A stretch of 48,339 bases of DNA from UBA6244 sp041582875 (GTDB lineage Bacteria > Bacteroidota > Bacteroidia > Bacteroidales > F082): NCBI GenBank assembly GCA_041582875.1, contig JBFHGX010000012.1, forward strand, positions 1-48,339. The letters are read 5' to 3'. Position numbers and translations under genes: made by a program. Below the pieces are notes generated by a model, which was given only the letters and a program-made list of their open reading frames with translations, searched no databases and was not told where the DNA came from. Positions 9,344 to 18,262 of the stretch are shown here, in pieces; position 1 is the stretch's first letter; each line of letters starts with the position of its first letter.

Positions 9344-9688
9344 CGGGAAATATTTAAAGTGTGTTTTTTAATGCGGCAAAATTACATCAAAAGTGTTTAG
9401 ATGCGATTCCATATTATCATTGGTGATTATCAGATAATTTCGAATATACATTACAGAACGTCCATTATAAAAAAAGGACAAATAGCCGATCAATTTCGTG
9501 GAGCTTAACTTGCCATTTTGAAAAAGGAAAAAAACCACTTGAAACAAAATCAACCATAATTTTCTCTAATTTCGCTTGTCGATGGCAATCCACCCTAACA
9601 ATTACAGCTTGTCAAGGTGATGCTGTTCATTATTTTTACCGGAAAACCAGGTTAAAACCATCCGGCTAACGTTTAAAAACAGTTGAAA
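9344..9688. other. 345-bp divergent intergenic region
   Basis: The region holds the minus-strand -7 element at 9377-9384 and a plus-strand TAATTTCG at 9567-9574, one base from the -7 consensus and a possible promoter for the second lyase. I see no convincing gene, hairpin or repeat. The short minus-strand ORF inside it has no coding character. Confidence 0.5.
9377..9384 (-). promoter_or_regulatory. Probable -7 element for the thioredoxin-like gene
   Basis: TAATTTTG on the minus strand matches TAnnTTTG and lies 33 bp before the ATG at 9343. No clear -33 TTG at 19-23 bp was seen. Confidence 0.4.
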
Positions 9689-11212
9689 ATGACATTCATT
9701 ATCACAGGTTCAGACTTAACCATTGCAGATGTGGTTAATGTCGCCCGCAACAACCAACCAGTTGCCTTACATCCCGAAGCATTGGAACGCATAAAAAAAT
9801 GCAGGGCCATGCTCGAGAGAAAAATTGATGCCCATGAAATCATGTATGGTGTCAATACGGGAATTGGAGAGTTCTCCGAGGTAGTACTCAACGACGATCA
9901 GGTAAAAGACTTTCAGAAATACCTGATATACAACCATGCTGCAGGTATTGGCGATGCCATGCCTCTGGAGTATGTACGGGGAGCCATGTTGGGACGCATC
10001 AATGTACATGCGCACGGTAATTCAGGAATCAGACCCGAAATTACCCTGACCCTTGTTGAAATGTTGAACAAAGGAGTTACTCCTTTTGTATGCCAAAAAG
10101 GATCGGTAGGAGCCTCCGGAGATTTGGCTCCCATGTCACAAATAGCGCTGTTGTTGATGGGCGAAGGAAAAGCCTATTATCAAGGAGAATTACTGGAAGG
10201 TGCTGTCGCCATGGAAAAAGCCGGCATTTCCGTTCCCGGATTACAAGCCCGCGACGGACTTGGAACCATCAACGGATCGAATGTGCTCACCGCCATGAGC
10301 GCTATTTTTCTGTTCGACGCCAACAACTGGCTGAAACAAGCCGAAATTGCTGCAGCCATGTCGCTGGAAGCCCTCAAAGCCAACATGGGACCCTATAATT
10401 CACGGCTACATGAAGTAAGAGGATTTAAAGGTGCTGTGCGTAGTGCCAAGGCCATTGCCAAGCTGGTTGAGGGTGGCGATTTAAAAACAGGAAAAGTCGC
10501 ACACAAGGTACAGGACGCATACTCCATGCGATCGACTCCGCAAGTTATCGGCGCTGCTCACGACGCCCTCAATTATGCAAGATCACAAGTAGAAATTGAA
10601 TTGAATGGTGTGGGCGATAACCCCATTTTCTTTCCTGATGAAAACATGCAACTCTCAGGCGCCAACTTCCAGGGCACGCCTGTTTCCCTTCCTATGGACA
10701 TGGCTGGCATTGCCATCACCATGGTAAGTGTGATGTCGGAGCGCCGCATGAACCGCTTAAACAATCCAGCACTGAGCTGTGGACTACCTCCATTCCTGAC
10801 CAAAGGAGCCGGTATGTTCTCCGGATTGATGTTAAGTCAATACACTGCCGATATGCAAATCGTCGAACAACGCATTCTATCTGCTCCTGCATCCATTCAG
10901 AGTATTCCCGCTGCAGCGGATCAGGAAGATTTTGTATCGATGGGGATGAATACCGCCATCAAGAATTTCCAGATCCTCGACAATGCATACGGAATTCTAG
11001 GCATCGAAATGATGGCAGCTGCACAAGCGCTGGATTTCCGTGAATATAAATTCGGAACTGGTGTAACCAAAGCCCATGAGGTAGTGCGTCGCCATGTGGA
11101 TTTTCTCGAAATCGATCGTCCACTATACAACGACCACAATGCCATGAAGGCCCTAATTAAATCCTGTGAAGTGCTTACTGAAGTAGAAGCATCCATTGGA
11201 AATTTATCCTAA
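9689..11212 (+). CDS. Second MIO-type aromatic amino-acid ammonia-lyase (HAL/PAL/TAL superfamily)
   Basis: The 507-residue paralogue of HutH has the MIO triad Ala142-Ser143-Gly144 in GSVGASGDLAPMSQIALLL. The selectivity loop reads Asn82-His83 (YNHAAGIG), not the Ser-His of HutH. It also has YGVNTGIG, TINGSNVLTA, QDAYSMRSTPQVIGA, SGANFQGTP (HutH has SGGNFHGQP) and DQEDFVSMGMN. The catalytic core is intact, so it should be active, but the substrate pocket differs; histidine, another aromatic amino acid or an aminomutase reaction are all possible. The frame extends to a TTG at 9683, but the ATG at 9689 is the better start. Two small membrane proteins follow 17 bp downstream and are likely co-transcribed. 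Confidence 0.8.
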   Translation: MTFIITGSDLTIADVVNVARNNQPVALHPEALERIKKCRAMLERKIDAHEIMYGVNTGIGEFSEVVLNDDQVKDFQKYLIYNHAAGIGDAMPLEYVRGAMLGRINVHAHGNSGIRPEITLTLVEMLNKGVTPFVCQKGSVGASGDLAPMSQIALLLMGEGKAYYQGELLEGAVAMEKAGISVPGLQARDGLGTINGSNVLTAMSAIFLFDANNWLKQAEIAAAMSLEALKANMGPYNSRLHEVRGFKGAVRSAKAIAKLVEGGDLKTGKVAHKVQDAYSMRSTPQVIGAAHDALNYARSQVEIELNGVGDNPIFFPDENMQLSGANFQGTPVSLPMDMAGIAITMVSVMSERRMNRLNNPALSCGLPPFLTKGAGMFSGLMLSQYTADMQIVEQRILSAPASIQSIPAAADQEDFVSMGMNTAIKNFQILDNAYGILGIEMMAAAQALDFREYKFGTGVTKAHEVVRRHVDFLEIDRPLYNDHNAMKALIKSCEVLTEVEASIGNLS

Positions 11213-11229
11213 TTATCGATCACTATAGA

Positions 11230-11667
11230 ATGAATCAAAACGCCCCCATCAGACCACAACTCTTAACCTTGCTCTGCATCCTCACTTTCTTTGGAAGTGG
11301 AATGCTTTCCTTTGTCAATATAACCATGTTTGGATTATACGATAGCTTTTTACAAGCCTACCAACAAGGTGCATTCGAAGCTTTTGTATTGAACAAAGAG
11401 CAAGAGGAGGTAATCAATTTACTTTTTGCGGTAACACCGACCTATTACCTTTCTCAAGGCATTACGTATGGCATTAGTCTGATAGGGGCTATTTTAATGT
11501 GGAATTTTAAAAAACTAGGATTCCATTTGTATGCCATAGCGCAAATCATCGTGCTGATCCTTCAGCAAATCTACCTTCCCTCACTACCCTTTCCCACCAT
11601 GGAATTGTTGGTAACCACCTTATTCATTGTTCTCTATGCCCGTCATTTAAAATTCATGTATTCATGA
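11230..11667 (+). CDS. Small membrane protein, four predicted TM helices
   Basis: I do not recognise this 145-residue protein. Hydrophobic segments lie at about 10-30, 73-93, 96-114 and 120-138. The loop between the first two is polar and holds NKEQEEVINLLF. It sits 17 bp after the second lyase and overlaps the next membrane protein by 4 bp (ATGA), so the three genes are probably translated together. The next protein has a similar size and helix layout, and the pair may form a heteromeric membrane unit. A transport or regulatory link to the lyase is inference only. Confidence 0.65.
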   Translation: MNQNAPIRPQLLTLLCILTFFGSGMLSFVNITMFGLYDSFLQAYQQGAFEAFVLNKEQEEVINLLFAVTPTYYLSQGITYGISLIGAILMWNFKKLGFHLYAIAQIIVLILQQIYLPSLPFPTMELLVTTLFIVLYARHLKFMYS

Positions 11668-12092
11668 TAAGCGAAACGGAAAACCAAGTGGAAGCCATTC
11701 CCCAACATCAGTCCAACGGAAAACCCTTTTTAATTAGGGTAATTGGGATTGCCACCGTGGTGATGGGTGTGATTGGAAGTTTGTTTTTCGGCTCCTTAAT
11801 CATATTCCTGTTAACAGATGCGGAATTTGCCATTCGATTCCAGCAAACCTATTTCAATATGGGTGCCTTTGGAATATATCTTGGCTCAGCATTGGGACTT
11901 CACCTCCTACTTATTATCACGGGCATTTTCATCTTCCGTCTCAAAAAAAACAGCCATTGGATCTTTTTGGGAACAAGTACAGGATTGATGCTTTTATCAC
12001 TGATGGTCGACCAAAATCTGCTGTGGACAGAAGTAATCATCACTTTTGTGTTTTTTATCATTATTTTTCTCTTCCGCAAAAAACATAACTAG
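11664..12092 (+). CDS. Small membrane protein, four predicted TM helices
   Basis: The 142-residue protein has a polar N-terminus (MISETENQVEAIPQHQSNGK) and hydrophobic stretches at about 23-50, 66-90, 97-113 and 118-138. It ends in a basic tail (RKKHN). It overlaps the preceding gene through ATGA. I cannot assign a family. It is the last gene before a 252-bp gap that holds two inverted repeats and the SusC promoter. Confidence 0.62.
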   Translation: MISETENQVEAIPQHQSNGKPFLIRVIGIATVVMGVIGSLFFGSLIIFLLTDAEFAIRFQQTYFNMGAFGIYLGSALGLHLLLIITGIFIFRLKKNSHWIFLGTSTGLMLLSLMVDQNLLWTEVIITFVFFIIIFLFRKKHN

Positions 12093-12140
12093 CTCATCTA
12101 TTTGTTATTTATTAACAACATAAGCGACAAATAAATGAGC
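12092..12140 (+). terminator. Imperfect inverted repeat after the lyase/membrane-protein genes
   Basis: GCTCATCTATTTGT (12092-12105) and ACAAATAAATGAGC (12127-12140) pair at 13 of 14 positions. The hairpin begins right at the stop codon. No strong T-tract follows, so a terminator role is plausible but not secure. Confidence 0.4.
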
Positions 12141-12153
12141 ATTTCGAGCCCTT

Positions 12154-12185
12154 AAATGAAATTTCAATCGATTGAAATTTCATTT
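12154..12185. promoter_or_regulatory. Perfect 32-bp palindrome upstream of the SusC operon
   Basis: The half-site AAATGAAATTTCAATC is followed at once by its exact reverse complement, with no spacer. It ends 23 bp before the putative -33 element at 12208. It could be an operator for a dimeric regulator, or a cruciform or terminator-like hairpin for the upstream genes. Confidence 0.5.
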
Positions 12186-12207
12186 TGTATGGTAAAAAAA
12201 ACAAATG

Positions 12208-12241
12208 TTTGTTAAAGCTTGTTAAATAATTATTAAGTTTG
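12208..12241 (+). promoter_or_regulatory. Promoter of the SusC/SusD operon
   Basis: TTTG at 12208-12211 and TAAGTTTG at 12234-12241, spaced by 22 bp, match the Bacteroidota -33/-7 elements. The -7 element lies 103 bp before the ATG, giving a long A/T-rich leader as usual for SusC genes. Confidence 0.5.
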
Positions 12242-12344
12242 TTGTCTCAATGCCGAATCCTAAGCTCGGTTTTGGGACATAAAGACACATAAATTTAATA
12301 TTTATCGTTTTTTTTTACAAATTCATTAACCAAAAATTATCATT

Positions 12345-15300
12345 ATGAGAAAAATTACAATTTTGCTGGCTTTCTTGTTTTTGCTGGGGGCTAATTTGGC
12401 CCAAGCACAAACGAGGACCATTAGTGGCAAGGTTACCAGCTCTGAAGACGGTAGCGGCCTGCCTGGCGTTACTGTTTTGGTGAAAGGAACCCAAATGGGA
12501 ACCATAACCGACCTCGACGGTAACTACACACTGAATGTTGCGCCAGAACACAAAACACTTGTTTTTCGATTTGTTGGTATGAAAACCATTGAAAAGGAAA
12601 TAGGTGATCAAGAAAGCATCAGCGTTAGCATGGAAACTGATGCCTTAATGATGGATGAAGTAGTTGTAACAGCAATAGGAATCACAAGGCAAGCGAAGGC
12701 CTTAGGATATTCAGCTACAACTGTTTCTGGCGACGATTTGAACAAGGCGGCTCCAGTTAGCATGATGAGCTCACTTCAAGGTAAGGTTGCCGGGGTTAGT
12801 ATTGCAAATACCTCGGGAGCACCTGGTGCCTCCACCTCGGTTATTGTTCGTGGCTACTCCTCAATTAATGGAAGCAATCAACCCTTATACGTAGTGGATG
12901 GGTCTCCTGTTGAGAACTCGCGTGTTGGTGCAACCACAACAAGTCGCTCACAGGACTTTGGAAATGCTGCAAATGACATCAACCCTGATCTTATTGAAAG
13001 CGTAACCATTCTTAAAGGCGCATCAGCTACTGCTCTTTACGGATCAAGAGCTGCAAATGGAGCAGTAATTATTACAACAAAAAAAGGAAAGTTAGGACAA
13101 GGAAAACCAGGCAAAATTAATGTTAACTTTTCTACCTCCGCAGACTTCTCTTCTCCTTTAAGAATTCCTCAGTTACAAAACACCTACGGACAAGGATGGT
13201 CAGGACTCTGGGCATCTAACGAAAATGGTAGCTGGGGACCTAAAGTGGATGGAAAAACACGTCCATGGGGAAACGTAGTTGACAACTCACAACTTACCAA
13301 GCCCTTTTCGGCACAGGAAAACAACCTTAGAGATTTTTACGATATTGGAACCACCTATAACAATACTATTTCATTAAGTGGAGGAAACGAACATTCTACA
13401 TTCTTGTTTTCTTACAACAATGTTAATTCGGATGGTGTAGTACCTACAGATGCAGACTCATACAAAAGAAATGATTTTGCACTTAAAGGCAGCATTACGA
13501 ATGGAAAATTTACTGCAAGTGGATCAGCAAACTATGTTAGAAAAGACTCAAAATTTGTGACCACTGGACAAGGAACTTCAGCTGGAAATACGATGTTTCA
13601 GGAAATCATTCAAACACCAAGGGATGTCAGTATTGTAGATATGGCTGATTATAATAACAAGTTCTACAATGTTGACAATTTTTACACTCCCTATGCTCAA
13701 AACCCATACTTTGTTTTAAATGAAAATGGCAATAATTTTATCTCTGAAAGGTTCTATGGAAATGCGTTTTTTAAATATGATTTTACTAGCGAAATATCAG
13801 TAAATGCACGCTTATCTACAGATGTTATTAATTCGATGCTCAAAGACTGGCAGGCAGTAGCAATTCCTAAAAAAGGTTCGCCCAATGAAGGTAATACTAC
13901 AGTAGGTGGCGTCAGTGAGCAATCATATTACTCAAGGGAATTTAACAGTGACGTAATGGTTAATTACAACAAAAAGTTAAATAGCGACCTGCAACTCGAC
14001 GCTCTCTTAGGATGGAATGTGTTACAACGCAACCACAGAGAACAAATCACTACAGTTGAAGCACTTACAATACCAGAGTATTATAATTTGAACAACAGTC
14101 CAAATGCACCAACAGAAGCCTCTTCATTTTATGAAAATAAAAGATTATATGGAGTTTATGCTCAGGCTGACTTGAGTTTTAAAGATTATCTCTTCTTAAA
14201 TGTTGTGGCAAGGAATGACTGGTCTTCGACGCTTCCAAAAGACAAAAATTCATTTTTCTATCCCGGAGTTGGGTTAAGTTTCATCTTAACAGAAGCCATT
14301 TCAGCTCTGGAAGGAAACGACATCTTAAGTTTTATCAAACTTAGAGCAAGCTGGGGGATGACTGGTAATGATGCTGATCCTTATAGCATATACAGTACAC
14401 TTGTAGCTGCTGATATCAATTTAGGGTTTGGTGACATTCAATTTCCAATCGATGGAGTAACTGCTTTTGAAATGGGAAATGAACTTGGAAATGCTGAATT
14501 ACAACCAGAAATCACTTCAGAATGGGAAGTTGGAGCAGACATCCGTTTCTTGCAAAGCAGAATAGGAATAGATGTAGCCTATTATTCAAAAGAAACCGAC
14601 GGTCAAATTATGCCAATCAGCATTGCTCCTAGCTCTGGCTATACAACAAGAGTAGTCAATTTAGGTGTAGTTTCAAATAAAGGTATAGAACTGGCTCTAA
14701 ACCTTGTTCCAATAAAGACAAGAAACGTTACTTGGGATCTTACTTACACTTATACTCAAAACAGAAGCGAAGTTGTTTCTCTTCCTAACGGGATTGAAAA
14801 ATACACCTTGTACACAGCATATGGAATTGAATATAATGCAGTTGTTGGAGAACCATTGGGTCAATTCTTAGGTCAGGGTCAAAAATATACCGAGGATGGA
14901 AAAGTAATTGTTAGCAGTAGTAACGGTATTCCTGTCAACAATACAGAAAAAGTAGTTTACGGAACATCAGAAGCAGATTATTTTATGGGGCTTTCGTCAA
15001 ACCTACGGTACAAAAACTGGAACTTAGGAGCAACATTAGATTATCAAAAAGGAGGACTATTCTATAGTTATACTGCCAGACTGAATTATTTTGTCGGAAA
15101 TGCAACCAATACCATGTACAACGACAGAAACCCATTCATCGTTCCCAATTCAGTTAATGAAATTGATAATGGTGATGGCACTTTTTCATATGTAGAAAAC
15201 ACCACTCCTGTTGACAAATCCAACATAAATGAATATTGGAATCAAACGACCAATAACTCTATTTCGCAAGAACATGTTTTAGATAAGACATTTATGAAAT

Positions 15301-15536
15301 TAAGAGAATTAACTTTATCCTATAATGTACCACATAGTTTCTTAAAAAAGACTCCGTTCAATAGCTTTACCATTACTGCGTTTGGAAGAAACCTTCTTAT
15401 GTGGACACCCGAAGAAAACAACTTCATTGATCCTGAGTCAACAACCTACGGAAACGATCTTCGTGGTCAGTTTGGCGAATTCGCTGTTGGCCCAACGGTA
15501 CGATCATTTGGAGTTAAACTACAATTGTCATTCTAA
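12345..15536 (+). CDS. SusC/RagA-family TonB-dependent outer-membrane receptor
   Basis: The 1063-residue receptor works with a SusD lipoprotein to import oligomers across the outer membrane using TonB energy. It starts with a signal peptide (ending LGANLAQAQ), then a carboxypeptidase-D-like regulatory domain (TISGKVTSSEDGSGLPGVTVLVKGT, about 25-105). The plug domain (about 110-240) carries SusC signatures: MDEVVVTAIGI, SLQGKVAGVSI and SVTILKGASATALYGSRAANGA. The rest is the 22-strand barrel, ending in a terminal Phe (LQLSF). It heads a four-gene operon with a SusD-like and two other lipoproteins. No glycoside hydrolase is nearby, which argues against a polysaccharide locus; by analogy to BT2261-2264 and RagAB, peptide import is the leading idea. 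Confidence 0.93.
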   Translation: MRKITILLAFLFLLGANLAQAQTRTISGKVTSSEDGSGLPGVTVLVKGTQMGTITDLDGNYTLNVAPEHKTLVFRFVGMKTIEKEIGDQESISVSMETDALMMDEVVVTAIGITRQAKALGYSATTVSGDDLNKAAPVSMMSSLQGKVAGVSIANTSGAPGASTSVIVRGYSSINGSNQPLYVVDGSPVENSRVGATTTSRSQDFGNAANDINPDLIESVTILKGASATALYGSRAANGAVIITTKKGKLGQGKPGKINVNFSTSADFSSPLRIPQLQNTYGQGWSGLWASNENGSWGPKVDGKTRPWGNVVDNSQLTKPFSAQENNLRDFYDIGTTYNNTISLSGGNEHSTFLFSYNNVNSDGVVPTDADSYKRNDFALKGSITNGKFTASGSANYVRKDSKFVTTGQGTSAGNTMFQEIIQTPRDVSIVDMADYNNKFYNVDNFYTPYAQNPYFVLNENGNNFISERFYGNAFFKYDFTSEISVNARLSTDVINSMLKDWQAVAIPKKGSPNEGNTTVGGVSEQSYYSREFNSDVMVNYNKKLNSDLQLDALLGWNVLQRNHREQITTVEALTIPEYYNLNNSPNAPTEASSFYENKRLYGVYAQADLSFKDYLFLNVVARNDWSSTLPKDKNSFFYPGVGLSFILTEAISALEGNDILSFIKLRASWGMTGNDADPYSIYSTLVAADINLGFGDIQFPIDGVTAFEMGNELGNAELQPEITSEWEVGADIRFLQSRIGIDVAYYSKETDGQIMPISIAPSSGYTTRVVNLGVVSNKGIELALNLVPIKTRNVTWDLTYTYTQNRSEVVSLPNGIEKYTLYTAYGIEYNAVVGEPLGQFLGQGQKYTEDGKVIVSSSNGIPVNNTEKVVYGTSEADYFMGLSSNLRYKNWNLGATLDYQKGGLFYSYTARLNYFVGNATNTMYNDRNPFIVPNSVNEIDNGDGTFSYVENTTPVDKSNINEYWNQTTNNSISQEHVLDKTFMKLRELTLSYNVPHSFLKKTPFNSFTITAFGRNLLMWTPEENNFIDPESTTYGNDLRGQFGEFAVGPTVRSFGVKLQLSF

Positions 15537-15555
15537 CGAATAAAAAGAAAATAGT

Positions 15556-17034
15556 ATGAAATTAATATTTAAATATTTGCTAGTTTTTTCCATGACACTT
15601 TCATTTGTTTCATGCGAAAAGGATTTTCTGGATGTCAATACGGATCCTAACAATCCTACCGTAGATGTCGCTACCCCGGAACTACTGTTTCCAGCAGCAG
15701 TGGCTTCATCAGCGGGAAGAATTGGCGCTGAATATGCTATTATTGGCGGAATGTGGTCACAATACTGGACACAATCAAATGCAGCCAATCAATACAAAGC
15801 ATACGACCAATTCAATATTACTCAAACCACTGTACAATATACGTGGCAAGAAGTTTTCTCAGGTGCACTGAATGATTATTATATCATTATCAACAAGTCT
15901 AAAGAAAACGAAGATTGGGTTTATTATCTGATGGGATCCGTAATGAATGCCTACACATACCAAATTATGGTGGACTTTTACGATAAAGTACCCTATGACG
16001 AAGCATTCCAAGGTGATCAAGGAAATTACAGCCCCATTTTTAATGATGGTGATTATGTTTATACTAAACTGATTGAACAGATTAACGATGCTTTAGCTCA
16101 AGACTTTGATGCTAGCACGAACTCAGCGGTTAGTAAAACCGATTTTGTATTTGGTGGTGATATAACCAAATGGAAACAGTTTGCCAATACATTAATGCTG
16201 AAAATGTACTTAAGAATGGTTTATGCTAAACCCGATATTGCTAAGGCAGGTATTGAAAGCCTTTATAGCAACGGAAACGGTTTCCTTACCTCAGACGCAG
16301 CCATGACACAGTTTATCGATGCTGCGGGCAAGAGCAACCCATTATATGAATACAATTTCCGTCAATTAAATGTTGCCACAAACCTTAGGGCAAGTGTCAC
16401 CTTTATGTCCTGGTTACAAAACAATGGCGACCCCAGAATTGACGCCTATTATACTCCAGGCTCAGGTGGACAAAAAGCCATGAATCAGGGTACTTTTAGC
16501 CTCCCAAGCACAGAATTAGATCCTACAACTGTCTCCGTTGCATTAGTACATGCCACTGATCCTGTATATTTCATTTCTGCAGCAGAATCCTTCTTTCTTC
16601 AAGCTGAAGCTATAGAAAGATTTTTTAGTGGAAATGGTGCAAAAGAAGCTTATGAAGCTGGTATTGAAGCGGCGTTTGCTCAAGTAAGTATAACTACAGA
16701 TGGCATTTATGATGATGGTCAACCATATGCTTATCCAACTGGAGATTTTGAGTCAAAACTAGAAGCTATAATCACCCAGAAGTGGGCATCATTGCCGGGA
16801 GCACATGCCTTTGAAGCATTCTTTGAAAAAAACAGAACAGGTTATCCTAAAACAAGTGCTGTTTTCTCAGACAATGCCAGCTACATCCCTGGTCAGATTG
16901 TTTATCCTGCAGAAGGAATTTCATCTGGGCAATTTCCTAAAAGACTCATGTATCCTGATATTGAGACTACAAGAAACCCAAATACCCCTACTGCCGTTGC
17001 TTTCACAACCAAAGTTTGGTGGGATAAGAAATAA
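15556..17034 (+). CDS. SusD/RagB-like surface lipoprotein (SusD-like_2 type)
   Basis: The 492-residue lipoprotein caps the SusC barrel and captures substrate at the cell surface. The signal peptide ends in a lipobox (FVSC, Cys about 21) followed by EKDFLDVNTDPNNP, a hallmark of SusD-like_2 proteins. Internal family features are MVDFYDKVPYDEAF, WKQFANTLMLKMYLRM and the C-terminal KWASLPGAHAFEAFFEKNRTGYP, with PKRLMYPDIETTRNP near the end. It starts 19 bp after SusC. The ligand is not predictable from the sequence; the operon context suggests peptides. Confidence 0.9.
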   Translation: MKLIFKYLLVFSMTLSFVSCEKDFLDVNTDPNNPTVDVATPELLFPAAVASSAGRIGAEYAIIGGMWSQYWTQSNAANQYKAYDQFNITQTTVQYTWQEVFSGALNDYYIIINKSKENEDWVYYLMGSVMNAYTYQIMVDFYDKVPYDEAFQGDQGNYSPIFNDGDYVYTKLIEQINDALAQDFDASTNSAVSKTDFVFGGDITKWKQFANTLMLKMYLRMVYAKPDIAKAGIESLYSNGNGFLTSDAAMTQFIDAAGKSNPLYEYNFRQLNVATNLRASVTFMSWLQNNGDPRIDAYYTPGSGGQKAMNQGTFSLPSTELDPTTVSVALVHATDPVYFISAAESFFLQAEAIERFFSGNGAKEAYEAGIEAAFAQVSITTDGIYDDGQPYAYPTGDFESKLEAIITQKWASLPGAHAFEAFFEKNRTGYPKTSAVFSDNASYIPGQIVYPAEGISSGQFPKRLMYPDIETTRNPNTPTAVAFTTKVWWDKK

Positions 17035-17059
17035 TTGTTAACATAAAAAATATAATATT

Positions 17060-17734
17060 ATGTATAAATATTTAACATATATCGGTTTGGTAATTTTCAC
17101 TACTGTGCTAATAAGCAGTTGTAAAAAGGAAACCACCAAAGATATTTCTGAAGTAACATACTATGCAACATTCGACATGAAAGGTGATGCATACATTATT
17201 CTCGAGAAAGGAACACCCTACGTTGAACCAGGAGTAACTGCAAGTGCCGATGGCGTTGATTTACCTGTAGTTATTGAAGGAAGTGTAGACGCAGATGTTC
17301 CTGCCGTTTACTACATCACCTATTCAGCAGTAAACGACGATGGTTATAACGCAATGGTAGAGAGAAAAATCAGAGTAATTGAATATGGCTTTGATGGTAC
17401 GGATATCTCTGGAACCTATGCTGGCATTCGAGTTAATAAAGATAAAGGTGGTACTGTCACCATTACCAAAATAGGCCCGGGTGTTTATGAAATTGATGAC
17501 ATCCTTGGTGGTTATTATTGGCAAGCCGTTTCATATGGACCTAATTACGCTGCAAATGGTATTTTTACTGAAAATGCTGACGGAACTTGGACAAGTTCGC
17601 AAGGTTATGTACCTGGTTGGGGAGATCCCACTGAAGCACAAGACATCGTAATTGATGGTGGCACAATCGCTTATTTTGCATTAATGATTGAAGCTGATTT
17701 TGGCTTTGATGTAACATTAACAAAACAAGAGTAG
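17060..17734 (+). CDS. Lipoprotein with Ig-like domain (DUF5012/BT_2262-like)
   Basis: The 224-residue protein has a lipobox (LISSC, Cys about 21) and a domain of about 100 residues resembling bacterial Ig/DUF5011-type folds. Its signature is YIILEKGTPYVEPGVTASADG followed by ITYSAVNDDGYNAMVERKIRV. The C-terminal half is rich in Gly, Tyr and Trp (GGYYWQAVSYGPNYAANGIF), as expected of the second domain of BT_2262-type proteins. It is the third gene of the SusCD operon, 25 bp after SusD. In the Bacteroides BT2261-2264 complex the equivalent lipoprotein sits on the SusCD assembly at the surface; that role is inferred here. Confidence 0.72.
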   Translation: MYKYLTYIGLVIFTTVLISSCKKETTKDISEVTYYATFDMKGDAYIILEKGTPYVEPGVTASADGVDLPVVIEGSVDADVPAVYYITYSAVNDDGYNAMVERKIRVIEYGFDGTDISGTYAGIRVNKDKGGTVTITKIGPGVYEIDDILGGYYWQAVSYGPNYAANGIFTENADGTWTSSQGYVPGWGDPTEAQDIVIDGGTIAYFALMIEADFGFDVTLTKQE

Positions 17735-17759
17735 TTATTAACATTAAAAATATTCGAAT

Positions 17760-18248
17760 ATGAAAAAAATACTAATAATTAGTTTTACACTGTTACTTGG
17801 CTTCATGATGTCTTGCGATAAAATGAAAGATCCGGTAGTAGATTATGTAAACTTAGGAAAAACACTCCCAGGAGAATGGTGGGTTACATATACTGTTGAC
17901 GGGGTTGATATTTATGGTGCAGGTCATAGTGTTCTAACCACCTTTAACACTGCTGCCAATACCAGTACAGAGATGTGGATTACCGATAACGGAAATTTTT
18001 GGTCTTTTCAAGTAAAAGCCAATGCCAGCGCTGATAATAATACATTTTCAATTGTTGATGGTACGGATCTTATGTACGATGATAACACAACCATTTCAAA
18101 TGGTCAAGTTTTTATCGATGCTGGAATTACAAAAGCCGGTAATGTGGCAGACAGCATTTACATGGAGATTGAATGGGCATCTGACCCCGGAACTATTTAT
18201 GTATGTTCAGGAGTAAGAAGAACAGGATTTCTTGATGATGAATACTAA
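17760..18248 (+). CDS. Small surface lipoprotein (Lipid_bd/BT_2261-like)
   Basis: The 162-residue protein has a lipobox (FMMSC) and then a beta-rich domain: GEWWVTYTVDGVD, TTFNTAANTSTEMWITDNGNFWSFQVKA and GVRRTGFLDDEY at the end. It resembles the lipocalin-like family annotated as lipid-binding putative hydrolase (PF12888, from memory) that accompanies SusCD and BT_2262-like genes. It starts 25 bp after the preceding lipoprotein and is the last gene before a strong terminator. It is probably an accessory subunit of the SusCD complex; no enzymatic role can be shown. Confidence 0.65.
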   Translation: MKKILIISFTLLLGFMMSCDKMKDPVVDYVNLGKTLPGEWWVTYTVDGVDIYGAGHSVLTTFNTAANTSTEMWITDNGNFWSFQVKANASADNNTFSIVDGTDLMYDDNTTISNGQVFIDAGITKAGNVADSIYMEIEWASDPGTIYVCSGVRRTGFLDDEY

Positions 18249-18262
18249 TTCACCAAGTTACT

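Noticed and set aside
9368..9553. 61-codon minus-strand ORF between the thioredoxin and second lyase genes
   Set aside because: It overlaps the predicted thioredoxin promoter and has no signal, motif or coding character.
12345..18248. Calling this locus a polysaccharide utilisation locus
   Set aside because: No glycoside hydrolase, lyase or hybrid regulator is adjacent, and the accessory lipoproteins fit the peptide-type complex better.
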